A stretch of 64,000 bases of DNA from Phytomonospora endophytica (GTDB lineage: Bacteria > Actinomycetota > Actinomycetes > Mycobacteriales > Micromonosporaceae). The DNA is taken from positions 124,001 through 188,000 of the forward strand of contig NZ_JACHGT010000013.1 in the NCBI RefSeq assembly GCF_014202425.1, written 5' to 3'. The notes beneath the pieces are model-generated. The model did no database searches. It was not told the DNA's origin and saw only the letters and a list, made by a program, of their open reading frames with translations. The position numbers and the translations under genes are program-made. This document shows positions 7,452-15,905 of the stretch, one piece after another (position 1 is the first letter of the stretch; each line of letters starts with the position of its first letter).

Positions 7452-8811
7452 CCCGGCACCATCAACGCGCGACCGGAGCCTGCGGGCCGACACTGCGACG
7501 ACCCACTCCTCCACACCCAGCCACGCCCAAGGTCCTACGGAGACGCCGACGTCTGGACAGCGGCCCATGCCACTGACCCCCACAGCATCGGCATGCCACT
7601 ACTTCGGCGCCGAGATACGCCGCCTGCGCACCCGACTGGGCTGGTCGACCTACGAACTCGGCCGCCGCATCCACCAAAGCCCCGACCTCGTCCGCAAAGT
7701 AGAAGTCGCCATCAGGGTCCCCAGTTATGAGTTCGTGAAGAACTGCGATCACGTTCTTGCTGCCGACGGGCTGCTGACGAGCATGTGGGCGCTGCTGCAA
7801 CGCGAACGCCGCATCCGCCTCCTCGGCACCGAAGTGTCCGGCCGCTTGAATCCGGCCGCCGACGACCGCGCAGTACTCGACTGGCTCTTGACACACCCAC
7901 AACCGCGGCCCTCGTCCCGCCTTCTCGCCGCGGGCGGCGACGCCGCCGACCGCCTTCGCCGGCTTCGGCACATCGATCACCTCCACGGCGCCGGCCGCAA
8001 CCACACGGACGTCACCGATCTCATGGAACGAGACCTTCCCGGACTCTCGACGACTGCACCTGAGATCGCCATCGGGTACCTCGAACTCGCCGGATACCAA
8101 GCGGTGGACCTCGGCCATGACGAACAAGCCCAACGCCACTACCTGGACGCCCTCCGCCTAGCCGCCATCAGCGACGACCGCCTCTACGGCGCCTACATCG
8201 TCGGAGTCAGCCTCGCCCACCTCGCCTTGCACTACGGCGACCCGCGCCACGCAGCCAGGCTCACCGAAGCCGCGCTACGTGGACTCGACACCGCAGAATC
8301 GAGTCCCGCCGTCCGTGCCGCCTGCCGAGCCGTCCTCGCCCGCGCCCATGCACGACTTGGCGACGAACGCGCCTGCACCGCAGCGCTGAGGCATGCCGAA
8401 ACCGATCTCGAACGCAGCAACCCCGCCCTCGAACCGCCTTGGATCGCCTACTACGGGCCGGCCGACCTCGCCGACGAGATCGCCGGCGCCCTCCTCGACC
8501 TCGGACGACACGAACACGCCCACCAACAAGCGGCCACAGCCATCGCCCTACTCGACCCGATTCGTGTCCGCCGTCTCGCAATCGAGCACGCGCTGGCCGC
8601 CACCGCGCTCGCACGTTCGGCAAAGATCGACGAAGCCTGCCATGCCGCACGCCAGGCCATCGAGCACGCCACGCGAACCACCTCGTTCCTTGTCATGCAC
8701 CGCATGACGATGCTGCTCGCCGAGTTCCAGCCCCACAGCCGGATGTCAGTTGTCGGTGAACTCAGAGAGCTCGCCAGCGCGAGTCTGGGACGCATGGCGT
8801 TTTCCACCTGA
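7444..8811 (+). CDS. XRE-family regulator with TPR-like domain
   Basis: A 455-residue protein. A Ser/Thr/Pro-rich stretch of about 50 residues precedes the helix-turn-helix (IRRLRTRLGWSTYELGRRIH then QSPDLVRKVE). About 330 residues of paired helices follow (GYLELAGYQAVDLGHDEQAQ, AACRAVLARAHARLGDERAC, and the LEPPWIAYYGPADLADE motif). It is a paralogue of the gene at 2077. The ATG overlaps the preceding stop by 8 bases. It ends a cotranscribed set of small genes, so they may be its regulon or partners. Confidence 0.75.
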   Translation: MNSPAPSTRDRSLRADTATTHSSTPSHAQGPTETPTSGQRPMPLTPTASACHYFGAEIRRLRTRLGWSTYELGRRIHQSPDLVRKVEVAIRVPSYEFVKNCDHVLAADGLLTSMWALLQRERRIRLLGTEVSGRLNPAADDRAVLDWLLTHPQPRPSSRLLAAGGDAADRLRRLRHIDHLHGAGRNHTDVTDLMERDLPGLSTTAPEIAIGYLELAGYQAVDLGHDEQAQRHYLDALRLAAISDDRLYGAYIVGVSLAHLALHYGDPRHAARLTEAALRGLDTAESSPAVRAACRAVLARAHARLGDERACTAALRHAETDLERSNPALEPPWIAYYGPADLADEIAGALLDLGRHEHAHQQAATAIALLDPIRVRRLAIEHALAATALARSAKIDEACHAARQAIEHATRTTSFLVMHRMTMLLAEFQPHSRMSVVGELRELASASLGRMAFST

Positions 8812-9105
8812 ACACCCAGGCTCGGACCGAGCACAGACATTCCGACTGTCTGCATTGGACAAACACGGCCTTGCTCGTCATTGCGCTCGGTGATGACAGC
8901 GGTGCCGCGTCCTTCCTTTCCGGTGCTGGGATGGGCTCTGGGTAAACCGGAATGAAACGGCTTGCGTAGACAGCGAGTGTCGAGTGGGTGCCGCCGCCGT
9001 GGCTGCGAATGCGGACCCCGGGCTTGTCCGCATGAACACCCTGTTCGCCGATCCCGTACCGGGTCAGCCTGGACCTGCGCCTGTCAGCGACTAGGGAGGT
9101 CTCGG
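8812..9105. other. Intergenic region between XRE-TPR gene and conservon operon
   Basis: No convincing gene. CAGACA at 8834-8839 and TGTCTG at 8847-8852 form a short hairpin soon after the XRE stop and may act as a weak terminator. The promoter of the conservon operon should lie in the remaining 250 bases; I see no clear -35/-10 pair. Confidence 0.35.
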
Positions 9106-9603
9106 GTGGAAACCATCTTGCCAGCAAACTCGTGTGGCCAAACGACCCCAATGGGCCACAAGGCTCTACAAGGGACTGGCTCCGGTGAGTTGTCGAGCAG
9201 GCCCACGCCATCCGACGATTCGGACGCCTCAGTCGAACCGATCGGAACGCGTGTCGGTCCCACCTGGATCGATGTGGCCTTGGCGAGCCTGCGACACACA
9301 CGGGCCAATCTCAAGGCGGTCAGGCGCAGCATCAAGATCACCGCACCATCGGTGATCAAAGTCCAGACCTGTGCCCACGACCTCGGCTCTGTCGACACGA
9401 TGCTCGGTGCCGATCGGGCAGCTGAATCCATAGCCGACGCTGACGCCCACGTGCAGGCCGCTTTCGAGGCATGCGCGGAGGCCATTGCGGTGTTCTGCGC
9501 CATCGAGAAGGGCGACCCGATCCCGGGCATCCCAGGAGCACTCGGCGACCCCTCGGAATCGGTTCACCCGTCAGTTGTCTTTGCCACCAGTGAGGACAGC
9601 TGA
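9106..9603 (+). CDS. Hypothetical first gene of the conservon operon
   Basis: A 165-residue protein with a GTG start after GGGAGG. Residues 1-50 are low in complexity; the rest is mainly helical (WIDVALASLRHTRANLKAVR, AHDLGSVDTMLGADRAAE, HVQAAFEACAEAIAVFCAIE). It has no catalytic motif and no recognised domain. Its TGA overlaps the ATG of the sensor gene by one base, so it is part of the conservon transcript. A sensor-associated role is only a guess. Confidence 0.6.
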   Translation: METILPANSCGQTTPMGHKALQGTGSGELSSRPTPSDDSDASVEPIGTRVGPTWIDVALASLRHTRANLKAVRRSIKITAPSVIKVQTCAHDLGSVDTMLGADRAAESIADADAHVQAAFEACAEAIAVFCAIEKGDPIPGIPGALGDPSESVHPSVVFATSEDS

Positions 9604-10271
9604 TGGCTCCTTGGGCGGCAGTTTCCGCTGGCCTGATGCTGTGTCTCGCCTGTGTCTGCGTGGCTTGGGTACTCAGCCACAGGAGACAGCAACAACAGTT
9701 GGATGTGGTCAGTGCCGTTGCCGACAGAGACTTCGCCGATATCACCGAAACCCTGGAGGGAACGCAGCGCGACCTGGAAGCCGCCCAGGCGATCAACCGC
9801 GTGTACGTCGAGGAGACCCGCCATCTCGCCGATGCGCGCCTCGGCGCGGTTCTTGAACTTGCGCGCGACACCCCGGGGGTGACTCTCCCGGGCCTGGCTC
9901 ACCCTGATCTTGCCGGTGGCGTCCTCGCCGGCGTGCACGGTGAACTTCTCGACAAGGTGGCCGCTGGCATCAGGGCGATTCGCGAAGACATGTCGGGTAC
10001 CACGCTCACCACGATCCGGCATGCGTTGGCGGAACCGCAGTCGCGGTTGGTGCGGTTGCTTCATCAGATCGATGCCGAACTGGCGGTTCATAAGGACCGC
10101 CCGGAAGCGGTGGCGTCATTGATGCGCATCGATCCGCACGCTTCGGCTTCTCTGCATGGCCTGCAGCGGTTGCGGATCTTGTGTGGTGAGACGCCTGGTG
10201 TTCAGCGCTCCACGAGCCAGATCCTCGACATGGTGGAGGCGGCGCGGGGGCGGATTCAGGCGCACGACTAG
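9603..10271 (+). CDS. Conservon sensor CvnA-like, N-terminal half (ends at in-frame TAG)
   Basis: A 222-residue product: one N-terminal hydrophobic segment (WAAVSAGLMLCLACVCVAWVL), a coiled-coil-like stretch (about residues 35-75), and a helical dimerisation-like region ending in ILDMVEAARGRIQAHD, the usual lead-in to the ATPase domain of CvnA-type kinases. Translation stops at TAG (10269-10271), yet the same frame continues immediately with the ATPase domain. In related proteins the two parts are a single polypeptide. Either the gene is inactivated, read through, made as two proteins, or there is a base error. Confidence 0.8.
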   Translation: MAPWAAVSAGLMLCLACVCVAWVLSHRRQQQQLDVVSAVADRDFADITETLEGTQRDLEAAQAINRVYVEETRHLADARLGAVLELARDTPGVTLPGLAHPDLAGGVLAGVHGELLDKVAAGIRAIREDMSGTTLTTIRHALAEPQSRLVRLLHQIDAELAVHKDRPEAVASLMRIDPHASASLHGLQRLRILCGETPGVQRSTSQILDMVEAARGRIQAHD

Positions 10272-10280
10272 ATCAACTAT

Positions 10281-10952
10281 GTGCACGATCCAAAGACCGG
10301 TGGCGCGTGGGTGACGGGCCGGGTGGTGGAGCCAGTGGTGTTGGCGCTGGCGGAGTTGTTCGCCAATGCCGCCTCGCATTCGACCCGTCCGGCGGATGTG
10401 ACGGTTCATGACGGTGCGGCGGGGTACGCGATCGTCGTCGACGACCGCGGTATCGGCATGAACAACGAGCAGCGCGAGCGCGCCAAGGCGGTCTTGTCGA
10501 ACGCAGAACCTGTCGATGTGACGCGGTCAGAGGACGCGCTGCGGCTGGGGTTTCCGGTCATTGCGCTGTTGGCCGCGCGCTACGGCTTCACCGTCGAGGT
10601 TGCCGGACGTTCGATCTTCGGCGGCAACCGGATGGCGCTGTTCATCCCCATGCACCACATCGCCTCCGGCCCTGACTCCGACGGGTATGAGCCCACGGCG
10701 GTCCGGCTGGCCAATCCGCCGATGACACGGTCCGGCGACACAGCACCTCTTCTCGCCCCGGCGGCGCCGGTCTCGGTTCCGGTGCAGCGGACCGAGTCGG
10801 GTCTGCCGGTCCGTGACCGCACGGCACCGGCTCCACAACGGACGAGCCCGGTCCATCTGGACCCGGCGCTGCTGGACGCCGACGCATTCGGCCAGGGCCT
10901 GGCGGGCATCGCCGACGCCCTCAACACCACCGATGACGGAGACCCCCAATGA
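10281..10952 (+). CDS. Conservon sensor CvnA-like, HATPase half
   Basis: A 223-residue frame continuing the preceding gene after its TAG. It contains the GHKL ATPase N box (ALAELFANAASHS), G1 box (VVDDRGIGM) and a further Gly-rich stretch, with a Pro-rich tail. It lacks a phospho-acceptor His region of its own. A GTG 9 bases after the TAG could allow reinitiation, but there is no clear Shine-Dalgarno site. It overlaps the roadblock gene by four bases, so the downstream operon remains coupled to this half. Confidence 0.75.
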   Translation: MHDPKTGGAWVTGRVVEPVVLALAELFANAASHSTRPADVTVHDGAAGYAIVVDDRGIGMNNEQRERAKAVLSNAEPVDVTRSEDALRLGFPVIALLAARYGFTVEVAGRSIFGGNRMALFIPMHHIASGPDSDGYEPTAVRLANPPMTRSGDTAPLLAPAAPVSVPVQRTESGLPVRDRTAPAPQRTSPVHLDPALLDADAFGQGLAGIADALNTTDDGDPQ

Positions 10953-11362
10953 CCACCCCGATGGCTCTCGATACCGAGCTCACCCGGCAGCTCGACCGGA
11001 TCACGCGAGAGAAAGGGTGTCGGCACGCGTTGCTGTTCACGATCGACGGCCTGGTAAAAGCGTGCTCGACAGGCCTGGAGCGTGATGTCGCCGATCCGGT
11101 CGCGGCCGGATTGTCGGGTATGCATGCGCTGTCGCGGACTCTCGATGGTTTCTGCGACGCCAGTGAACTGGTGTGGACGGGCAGCATCGTGCAGTTCGTC
11201 GGCTACACGATTCTGCTGGTGACCGCCGGGGAGAAAACGTGCCTGGGGGTGAGTGTCGCGGCGGATCTGCGCAGTGACGAGACGATGGTCATCGCGGCGA
11301 CGGCGGTGAAGGTCGTGCGGGCGATGGAGCCGCATCTGGCCGTGACCGAGCGGGGCACGTGA
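10949..11362 (+). CDS. Roadblock/LC7-domain protein (CvnB-like)
   Basis: A 137-residue roadblock/LC7 protein (LDRITREKGCRHALLFTIDG, DVADPVAAGLSGMHALSR, LGVSVAADLR). In conservons this subunit pairs with the GTPase and is thought to act as its GTPase-activating partner at the membrane with the sensor. It starts in an ATGA overlap with the sensor's second half and ends in a TGATG overlap with the DUF742 gene. Confidence 0.85.
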   Translation: MTTPMALDTELTRQLDRITREKGCRHALLFTIDGLVKACSTGLERDVADPVAAGLSGMHALSRTLDGFCDASELVWTGSIVQFVGYTILLVTAGEKTCLGVSVAADLRSDETMVIAATAVKVVRAMEPHLAVTERGT

Positions 11363-11712
11363 TGCCGGCACGGCTGCGCACCGGCCTGGTGCGCTCCCAC
11401 ACCCCCACCGGCGGCCGAGCCGACCCGGCCCGCTCATCCCTGAATGAGTCGACACTGCTCTACCCCGACCTCACGGTCGAACGGGCGGGCCTGCCAGGGA
11501 AGACCCAGCAGGTCATGGAGTTCCTGGCCCCCGGGGCCCTGGCCGTCGCTGAAGTCGCGGCCTACCTGCGCCTGCCGCTGGCAGTGGTGAAGGTCCTCGC
11601 CGCCGATCTCATCACCAGCGGCCACATCGTCTCGCGCACCCCCGTCCCCGCCGAACAGCAGCACGACTGCGACCTGCTGGAGAGGATCTTGCATGGGCTC
11701 GAGCAGCTCTGA
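11362..11712 (+). CDS. DUF742 protein (CvnC-like)
   Basis: A 116-residue DUF742 protein: variable N-terminus with RTGLVRSHTPTGGRA, then a winged-helix-like core (AVAEVAAYLRLPLAVVKVLA) ending in LLERILHGLEQL, a typical CvnC end. A GTG three bases upstream is an alternative start. It overlaps the GTPase gene by 20 bases, the usual conservon arrangement. Confidence 0.85.
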   Translation: MPARLRTGLVRSHTPTGGRADPARSSLNESTLLYPDLTVERAGLPGKTQQVMEFLAPGALAVAEVAAYLRLPLAVVKVLAADLITSGHIVSRTPVPAEQQHDCDLLERILHGLEQL

Positions 11713-12295
11713 CGTCATCGCACGGGTGGCGAGCACGACGGCGACCAGCGTCAAACTCGTCATCGGCGGCCGGTTCGGCGTCGGTAAGACCACGTTCATC
11801 GGCGCGGTCTCGGAGATCACTCCACTGTCGACCGACGCCGTGATGACCGATTACAGCCGCGGCGTCGACGACCTTGATGCCGACTCGGTCAAGACGACTA
11901 CGACTGTTGCGCTCGACTTCGGGCGCTTGACACTCCCGTCCGACATCGTCCTCTACCTGTTCGGGGCGCCGGGACAGCCGCGGTTCCTGCCGCTGGTCGA
12001 CGACCTCATGATCGGCGCCCTCGGCGGTGTCGTCCTCGCCGACACGCGTCACATCGAAGGCGCCTTCGACGTCATCACCCGCTTCGAAAACGCCGGTCTC
12101 CCTTTCGTGGTCGCCGTCAACGCCTTCGCGACCGCACCCGTCTACGACGACAGCGAACTGCGTGACGCCTTCGCCCTGGCACCACAGACACCGATCGTGT
12201 CCTGCGACGCCCGCGACCGCGCCTCGGTCAAGACGGTCTTGACGACCCTCGTCCGCGACATCATCGCCCGCACCATCCCGGAGCCCACCACATGA
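11693..12295 (+). CDS. Small GTPase of the conservon (CvnD-like)
   Basis: A 200-residue MglA/Ras-like GTPase. The P-loop is GRFGVGKTT (about residues 25-33), the G3 region is LFGAPGQPRF and the G4-like region is VVAVNAFA, the atypical form used by CvnD proteins instead of NKxD. It is expected to cycle between GDP and GTP under control of the roadblock and sensor proteins and to signal to the downstream P450s. ATGA overlap with the next gene. Confidence 0.85.
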   Translation: MGSSSSDVIARVASTTATSVKLVIGGRFGVGKTTFIGAVSEITPLSTDAVMTDYSRGVDDLDADSVKTTTTVALDFGRLTLPSDIVLYLFGAPGQPRFLPLVDDLMIGALGGVVLADTRHIEGAFDVITRFENAGLPFVVAVNAFATAPVYDDSELRDAFALAPQTPIVSCDARDRASVKTVLTTLVRDIIARTIPEPTT

Positions 12296-13497
12296 CCACC
12301 ACCTCATTGCCGCGCTTGTTCGGGGAGCCGTTCACCACCACCCCCGACACCGTCTACCAGGTGCTGCGCCAGGCCGGGCCGGTGGCGTGGGCCGAGATCG
12401 ACGCCGGTGTGCACGCCATGGTCGTCACCAGCCACGCCGCCGCGAGTGAACTGCTGAACAACACCACCGCGTTCACCCGCGACACCAGCGCCTGGCGTGA
12501 TCTCGCCGAGGGCCGTGTTCCACCCGACAGCACCGTCATGGGGATCCTCGCGCCCCGCGACGGGATCCTGCACACCGACGGCGACCGCCACAGCCACTTC
12601 GCGACTCCGATCATCGACTGCATGGCCCGCGTGCCACACCACCGCCTCGACGCGGTCACCGCGGCCGTCACCAGCCGTCTCCTCGACGCGTTCACACCCA
12701 AGGGTCACGCCGACCTCGTCACCGAATACGCCCTGCAGATCCCGCTGCTCGTCTTCGCCGACCTCCTCGGCTGCCAACCCGACACCAGCCGCCGCATGGC
12801 CGACGCCTGCCAACTCATCGTCTCCGGCGGCCCCCAAGCCGCCCACGGTGCGGCGCTGTTCACGAGCGAACTCGCACACCTCGTCGCTCAGAAACAGACC
12901 GAACCCGGCGACGACATCGCCACCTGGATGCTCCGCCACCCCAACAGGCTCACCCCGGCCGAGGTCGTCGACAACCTCTACTCACTCGTCGGGGCAAGCA
13001 ACGTCCCCACCGCCAGCTGGATCACCCAAGCCCTCCAACTGCTGCTATCCGACGACACCTACGCCGGCGACCTCATCAGCGGATCGGTCGCCATCGACCG
13101 CGCCATGCAGAAAGTCCTCTGGGACACCGCCCCCGTCGCGAACTTCACCTTCCACGTCGCCCGCCACAACACCCGGCTCCACAGCGTCGACATCCCTGCC
13201 GGCGCCCTCGTCCTCATTTCCCACCATGCCTGCAACACCGACCCCGCCCTGGCCGGCGTCGGCTACGACTCCCGCGCACACCTCGCCTTCGGCGGCGGCG
13301 AACACCGATGCCCCGTCCCCGCCCACGCCGCGGTCATCACCCACGCCGCCATCACCGCCCTCCTCGACCGCATCCCCGACGCCCACCTCACCGGTCCCGA
13401 GCCACCACGCGCACCGGGCCTGTTCCACCAATGCCCCCGCCACCTCAACATCACCTTCACCCGCGAACCCACACCCACCCGAGGAGACACGCCGTGA
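12292..13497 (+). CDS. Conservon cytochrome P450, CYP157-like, without ExxR
   Basis: A 401-residue P450. The heme-binding loop FGGGEHRCPVPA holds the axial Cys at about residue 340. The I-helix is unusual (LVGASNVPTASWI). The K-helix ExxR, almost universal in P450s, is replaced by KVLWDTAPVANF. Loss of ExxR is known for the CYP157 family, which occurs in conservons together with a CYP156 partner; the next gene is such a partner by position. It may be a signalling or low-activity P450. Coupled by ATGA upstream and GTGA downstream. Confidence 0.85.
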   Translation: MTTTSLPRLFGEPFTTTPDTVYQVLRQAGPVAWAEIDAGVHAMVVTSHAAASELLNNTTAFTRDTSAWRDLAEGRVPPDSTVMGILAPRDGILHTDGDRHSHFATPIIDCMARVPHHRLDAVTAAVTSRLLDAFTPKGHADLVTEYALQIPLLVFADLLGCQPDTSRRMADACQLIVSGGPQAAHGAALFTSELAHLVAQKQTEPGDDIATWMLRHPNRLTPAEVVDNLYSLVGASNVPTASWITQALQLLLSDDTYAGDLISGSVAIDRAMQKVLWDTAPVANFTFHVARHNTRLHSVDIPAGALVLISHHACNTDPALAGVGYDSRAHLAFGGGEHRCPVPAHAAVITHAAITALLDRIPDAHLTGPEPPRAPGLFHQCPRHLNITFTREPTPTRGDTP

Positions 13498-14720
13498 CCA
13501 CCACCCCTGCCCCGCCGTTGCTGGACTCCACCGGCACCGGCCTGCACGCCCAAGTCGCCGCCCTCCGCAACACCAGCGCCACGAAGGTGACGCTCCCCGA
13601 CGGCGTCACCGCATGGGCCATCACTGACGGACTTATCGCGAAGAAATTGCTCATCGACAAGCGCATAACCCGCAACCCGACCCACTGGACCCGAGGGCGC
13701 CCCACCCCCGAACCCGGCTGGCTCATGCCCTGGACGTCACCGTCGATGTTCAACGCCCACGGCGGCGACCACAGCCGACTCCGACGCATCCTCAGCAAGA
13801 CCTTCACCAAACGCCGCATCGAGTCCCTGCGCCCCGCCATCGAAGCCATCGTCCACACACGACTCGACGCGCTCGCTGCGGCAACCGCTGCGGCCGGGAA
13901 GTTCGTCGACCTGCGGAGCGTCTTCTCCTACCCCATCCCCATCACCGTCATCTGCGACCTCCTCGGCGTCCCCGCCGACCAACGGCCCACCATGGCCCAC
14001 GTCATGGAAGCCGCTGTCAACACCTCACTGCCACCCGACCAGGCCGCCGCCAATAGCCACACCATGGCCCAGGCCATGGCCGCACTCGCCGTGTTCAAAC
14101 GCGCCTACCCCGGCGACGACCTCACCAGCGACCTCATCGCCATCCACGACACCGACGACGATCGCCTTTCCGAAGAAGAGCTCCTCGCCACCCTGCTGCT
14201 CCTCGTCGGCGCTGGCTCAGAGACCACCGTGTCCCTCATCAACCACGCCGCCGTCAACGTGATGACCAACCCGGCGGTGCGTCAAGCCGTTGCCACCGAC
14301 CCCGAAGCGTGGGGCGACGTCATCGAAGAAACGCTGCGCCTCAACGGACCCGTCATGTTTCTGCCCCTCCGATACACAACCGACGACATCAGCTTCCCCG
14401 GCGGGATCACCATCCCCGCCGGTGAAGCGCTCCTCATAGCCTTCGCCGCCCACGGCCGCGACCCCCTGATCCACCGCGAACCCGACGCCTTCCACCTCGA
14501 CCGCGACGACAAGAACCACCTGGCCTTCGGCCACGGCATCCACCACTGCCTCGGCGCACCCCTCGCCCGCCTCGAAGCACACATCGCACTCACCGGACTC
14601 CTCAATCGCTTCCCCGACATCGCTCTTGCCGTCGAATCGGGGCAGCTTCAGCCGCTGCCGTCATTCATCAGCACCGACTACACCAACATTCCCGTCACTA
14701 CAGGCCAAGGAACAGCATGA
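13494..14720 (+). CDS. Conservon cytochrome P450, canonical (CYP156-like by context)
   Basis: A 408-residue P450 with all expected motifs: I-helix LLLLVGAGSETT, K-helix EETLR, and heme loop FGHGIHHCLGAPLA with the Cys at about residue 350. Unlike its upstream partner it should be a competent monooxygenase with a ferredoxin. The GTG start overlaps the TGA of the first P450 (GTGA). The pair with an ExxR-less P450 in a conservon matches the CYP157/CYP156 arrangement of Streptomyces; assignment to CYP156 is by context only. Confidence 0.83.
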   Translation: MTTTPAPPLLDSTGTGLHAQVAALRNTSATKVTLPDGVTAWAITDGLIAKKLLIDKRITRNPTHWTRGRPTPEPGWLMPWTSPSMFNAHGGDHSRLRRILSKTFTKRRIESLRPAIEAIVHTRLDALAAATAAAGKFVDLRSVFSYPIPITVICDLLGVPADQRPTMAHVMEAAVNTSLPPDQAAANSHTMAQAMAALAVFKRAYPGDDLTSDLIAIHDTDDDRLSEEELLATLLLLVGAGSETTVSLINHAAVNVMTNPAVRQAVATDPEAWGDVIEETLRLNGPVMFLPLRYTTDDISFPGGITIPAGEALLIAFAAHGRDPLIHREPDAFHLDRDDKNHLAFGHGIHHCLGAPLARLEAHIALTGLLNRFPDIALAVESGQLQPLPSFISTDYTNIPVTTGQGTA

Positions 14721-15616
14721 AAACCTCCGGCCCCAGCCCTGTTGTCCTGCCCGAGGTCTTGCGATACGCGACCTTCACCACCGACCCGAACGCCGGCAAC
14801 CCCGCCGGAGTCGTCCTCGACGCGCACGGCCTAACAACCGAGACCATGCAGGACATAGCCCGCGACGTCGGCTACTCAGAAACCGCCTTCGCCGTCCGCG
14901 ACATCCTCGGCATCCGCGTCCGGTACTTCAGCCCCCTCACCGAAGTCGACTTCTGCGGCCACGCCACCATCGCCTTGGCCTGCGCATACGCCGCTCGGCA
15001 TGGCACCGGAACCGTCACGTTCGCCACCAACGCCGGCGCCATCCCCGTCACCACGAAAACCTGGGACGGGCACGTCACCGCAACCCTCACCAGCGCACCA
15101 CCCCGCGTTGCCGCGCTCACCCCCGCCACGCTCACCGAGCTCCTGATCGCCCTGCGGTGGCGCCCCGACGACCTCGACAATCACCTACCGGCGAAGGTCG
15201 CGTGGGCAGGCAATTGGCACCCGATTCTCGCCGCCGCTACGCCTGAACGACTCGCCAACCTTGACTACGACTCCGACGTCCTCACTGCGACCATGCGCGC
15301 CTACGGCTGGACCACCATCCAACTTGTCCATCGCACCGCCCCAGACGAATACACCGCCCGAAACCCCTTCCCCATCGGCGGCGTCTTCGAAGACCCCGCC
15401 ACCGGATCAGCCGCAGCCGCCCTCGGCGGCTACCTCCGCGAACAAGACCTTGTCCGAGCTCCGGCGACGATCACTGTCCACCAAGGTCACTACATCAACC
15501 AGCCAAGCACCATCCACGTCCATATCCCACCCACAGGCGGCATCCACGTCACCGGCGCCGCGGTTGACATTCCGAAGAACACCAGCGAAACAGGAGCCGA
15601 GTGGGCGGCAAGTTGA
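14717..15616 (+). CDS. PhzF-family isomerase-like protein
   Basis: A 299-residue PhzF-family protein (diaminopimelate epimerase fold). It has NPAGVVLD, the catalytic-Glu motif GYSETAF, FCGHATIA, and the second-half motif EDPATGSAAAALG. Family members include phenazine-biosynthesis isomerases and many proteins of unknown substrate. It is coupled to the second P450 (ATGA), so it may act on the P450 product or a common precursor. A PhzF protein is not a standard conservon member; no phenazine genes are visible. Confidence 0.85.
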   Translation: MKTSGPSPVVLPEVLRYATFTTDPNAGNPAGVVLDAHGLTTETMQDIARDVGYSETAFAVRDILGIRVRYFSPLTEVDFCGHATIALACAYAARHGTGTVTFATNAGAIPVTTKTWDGHVTATLTSAPPRVAALTPATLTELLIALRWRPDDLDNHLPAKVAWAGNWHPILAAATPERLANLDYDSDVLTATMRAYGWTTIQLVHRTAPDEYTARNPFPIGGVFEDPATGSAAAALGGYLREQDLVRAPATITVHQGHYINQPSTIHVHIPPTGGIHVTGAAVDIPKNTSETGAEWAAS

Positions 15617-15905
15617 CACCACAGTTCCGGCCACCGTCACACCCCCGCACTGCCAGGCAGCGAGAGTTCCAACCTGCGAAGGGACAGAGTCGTAGTAGCT
15701 CCCTCCTACAGTCGACATCACAGGCGGACCTGCCGACCTGCGACACCCGTCTGCGTCCGTCGACGTGTTCCGGTACCGGGGTACAGGAGAAGGAGTCTGG
15801 GTGAGTACGACGCGGTAGTCGTTGCCGACAAGGCGACCCTGCCTTAGCAGTTCCATGCTGGCGACAGACCTGACACGCGTCCCCTGGGGCGCCGAACGGC
15901 GGGGC

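Noticed and set aside
10269-10271. TAG read as pyrrolysine or other recoding
   Set aside because: No Pyl machinery or recoding element is visible, and actinomycetes are not known to use it; nonsense mutation or split gene is simpler.
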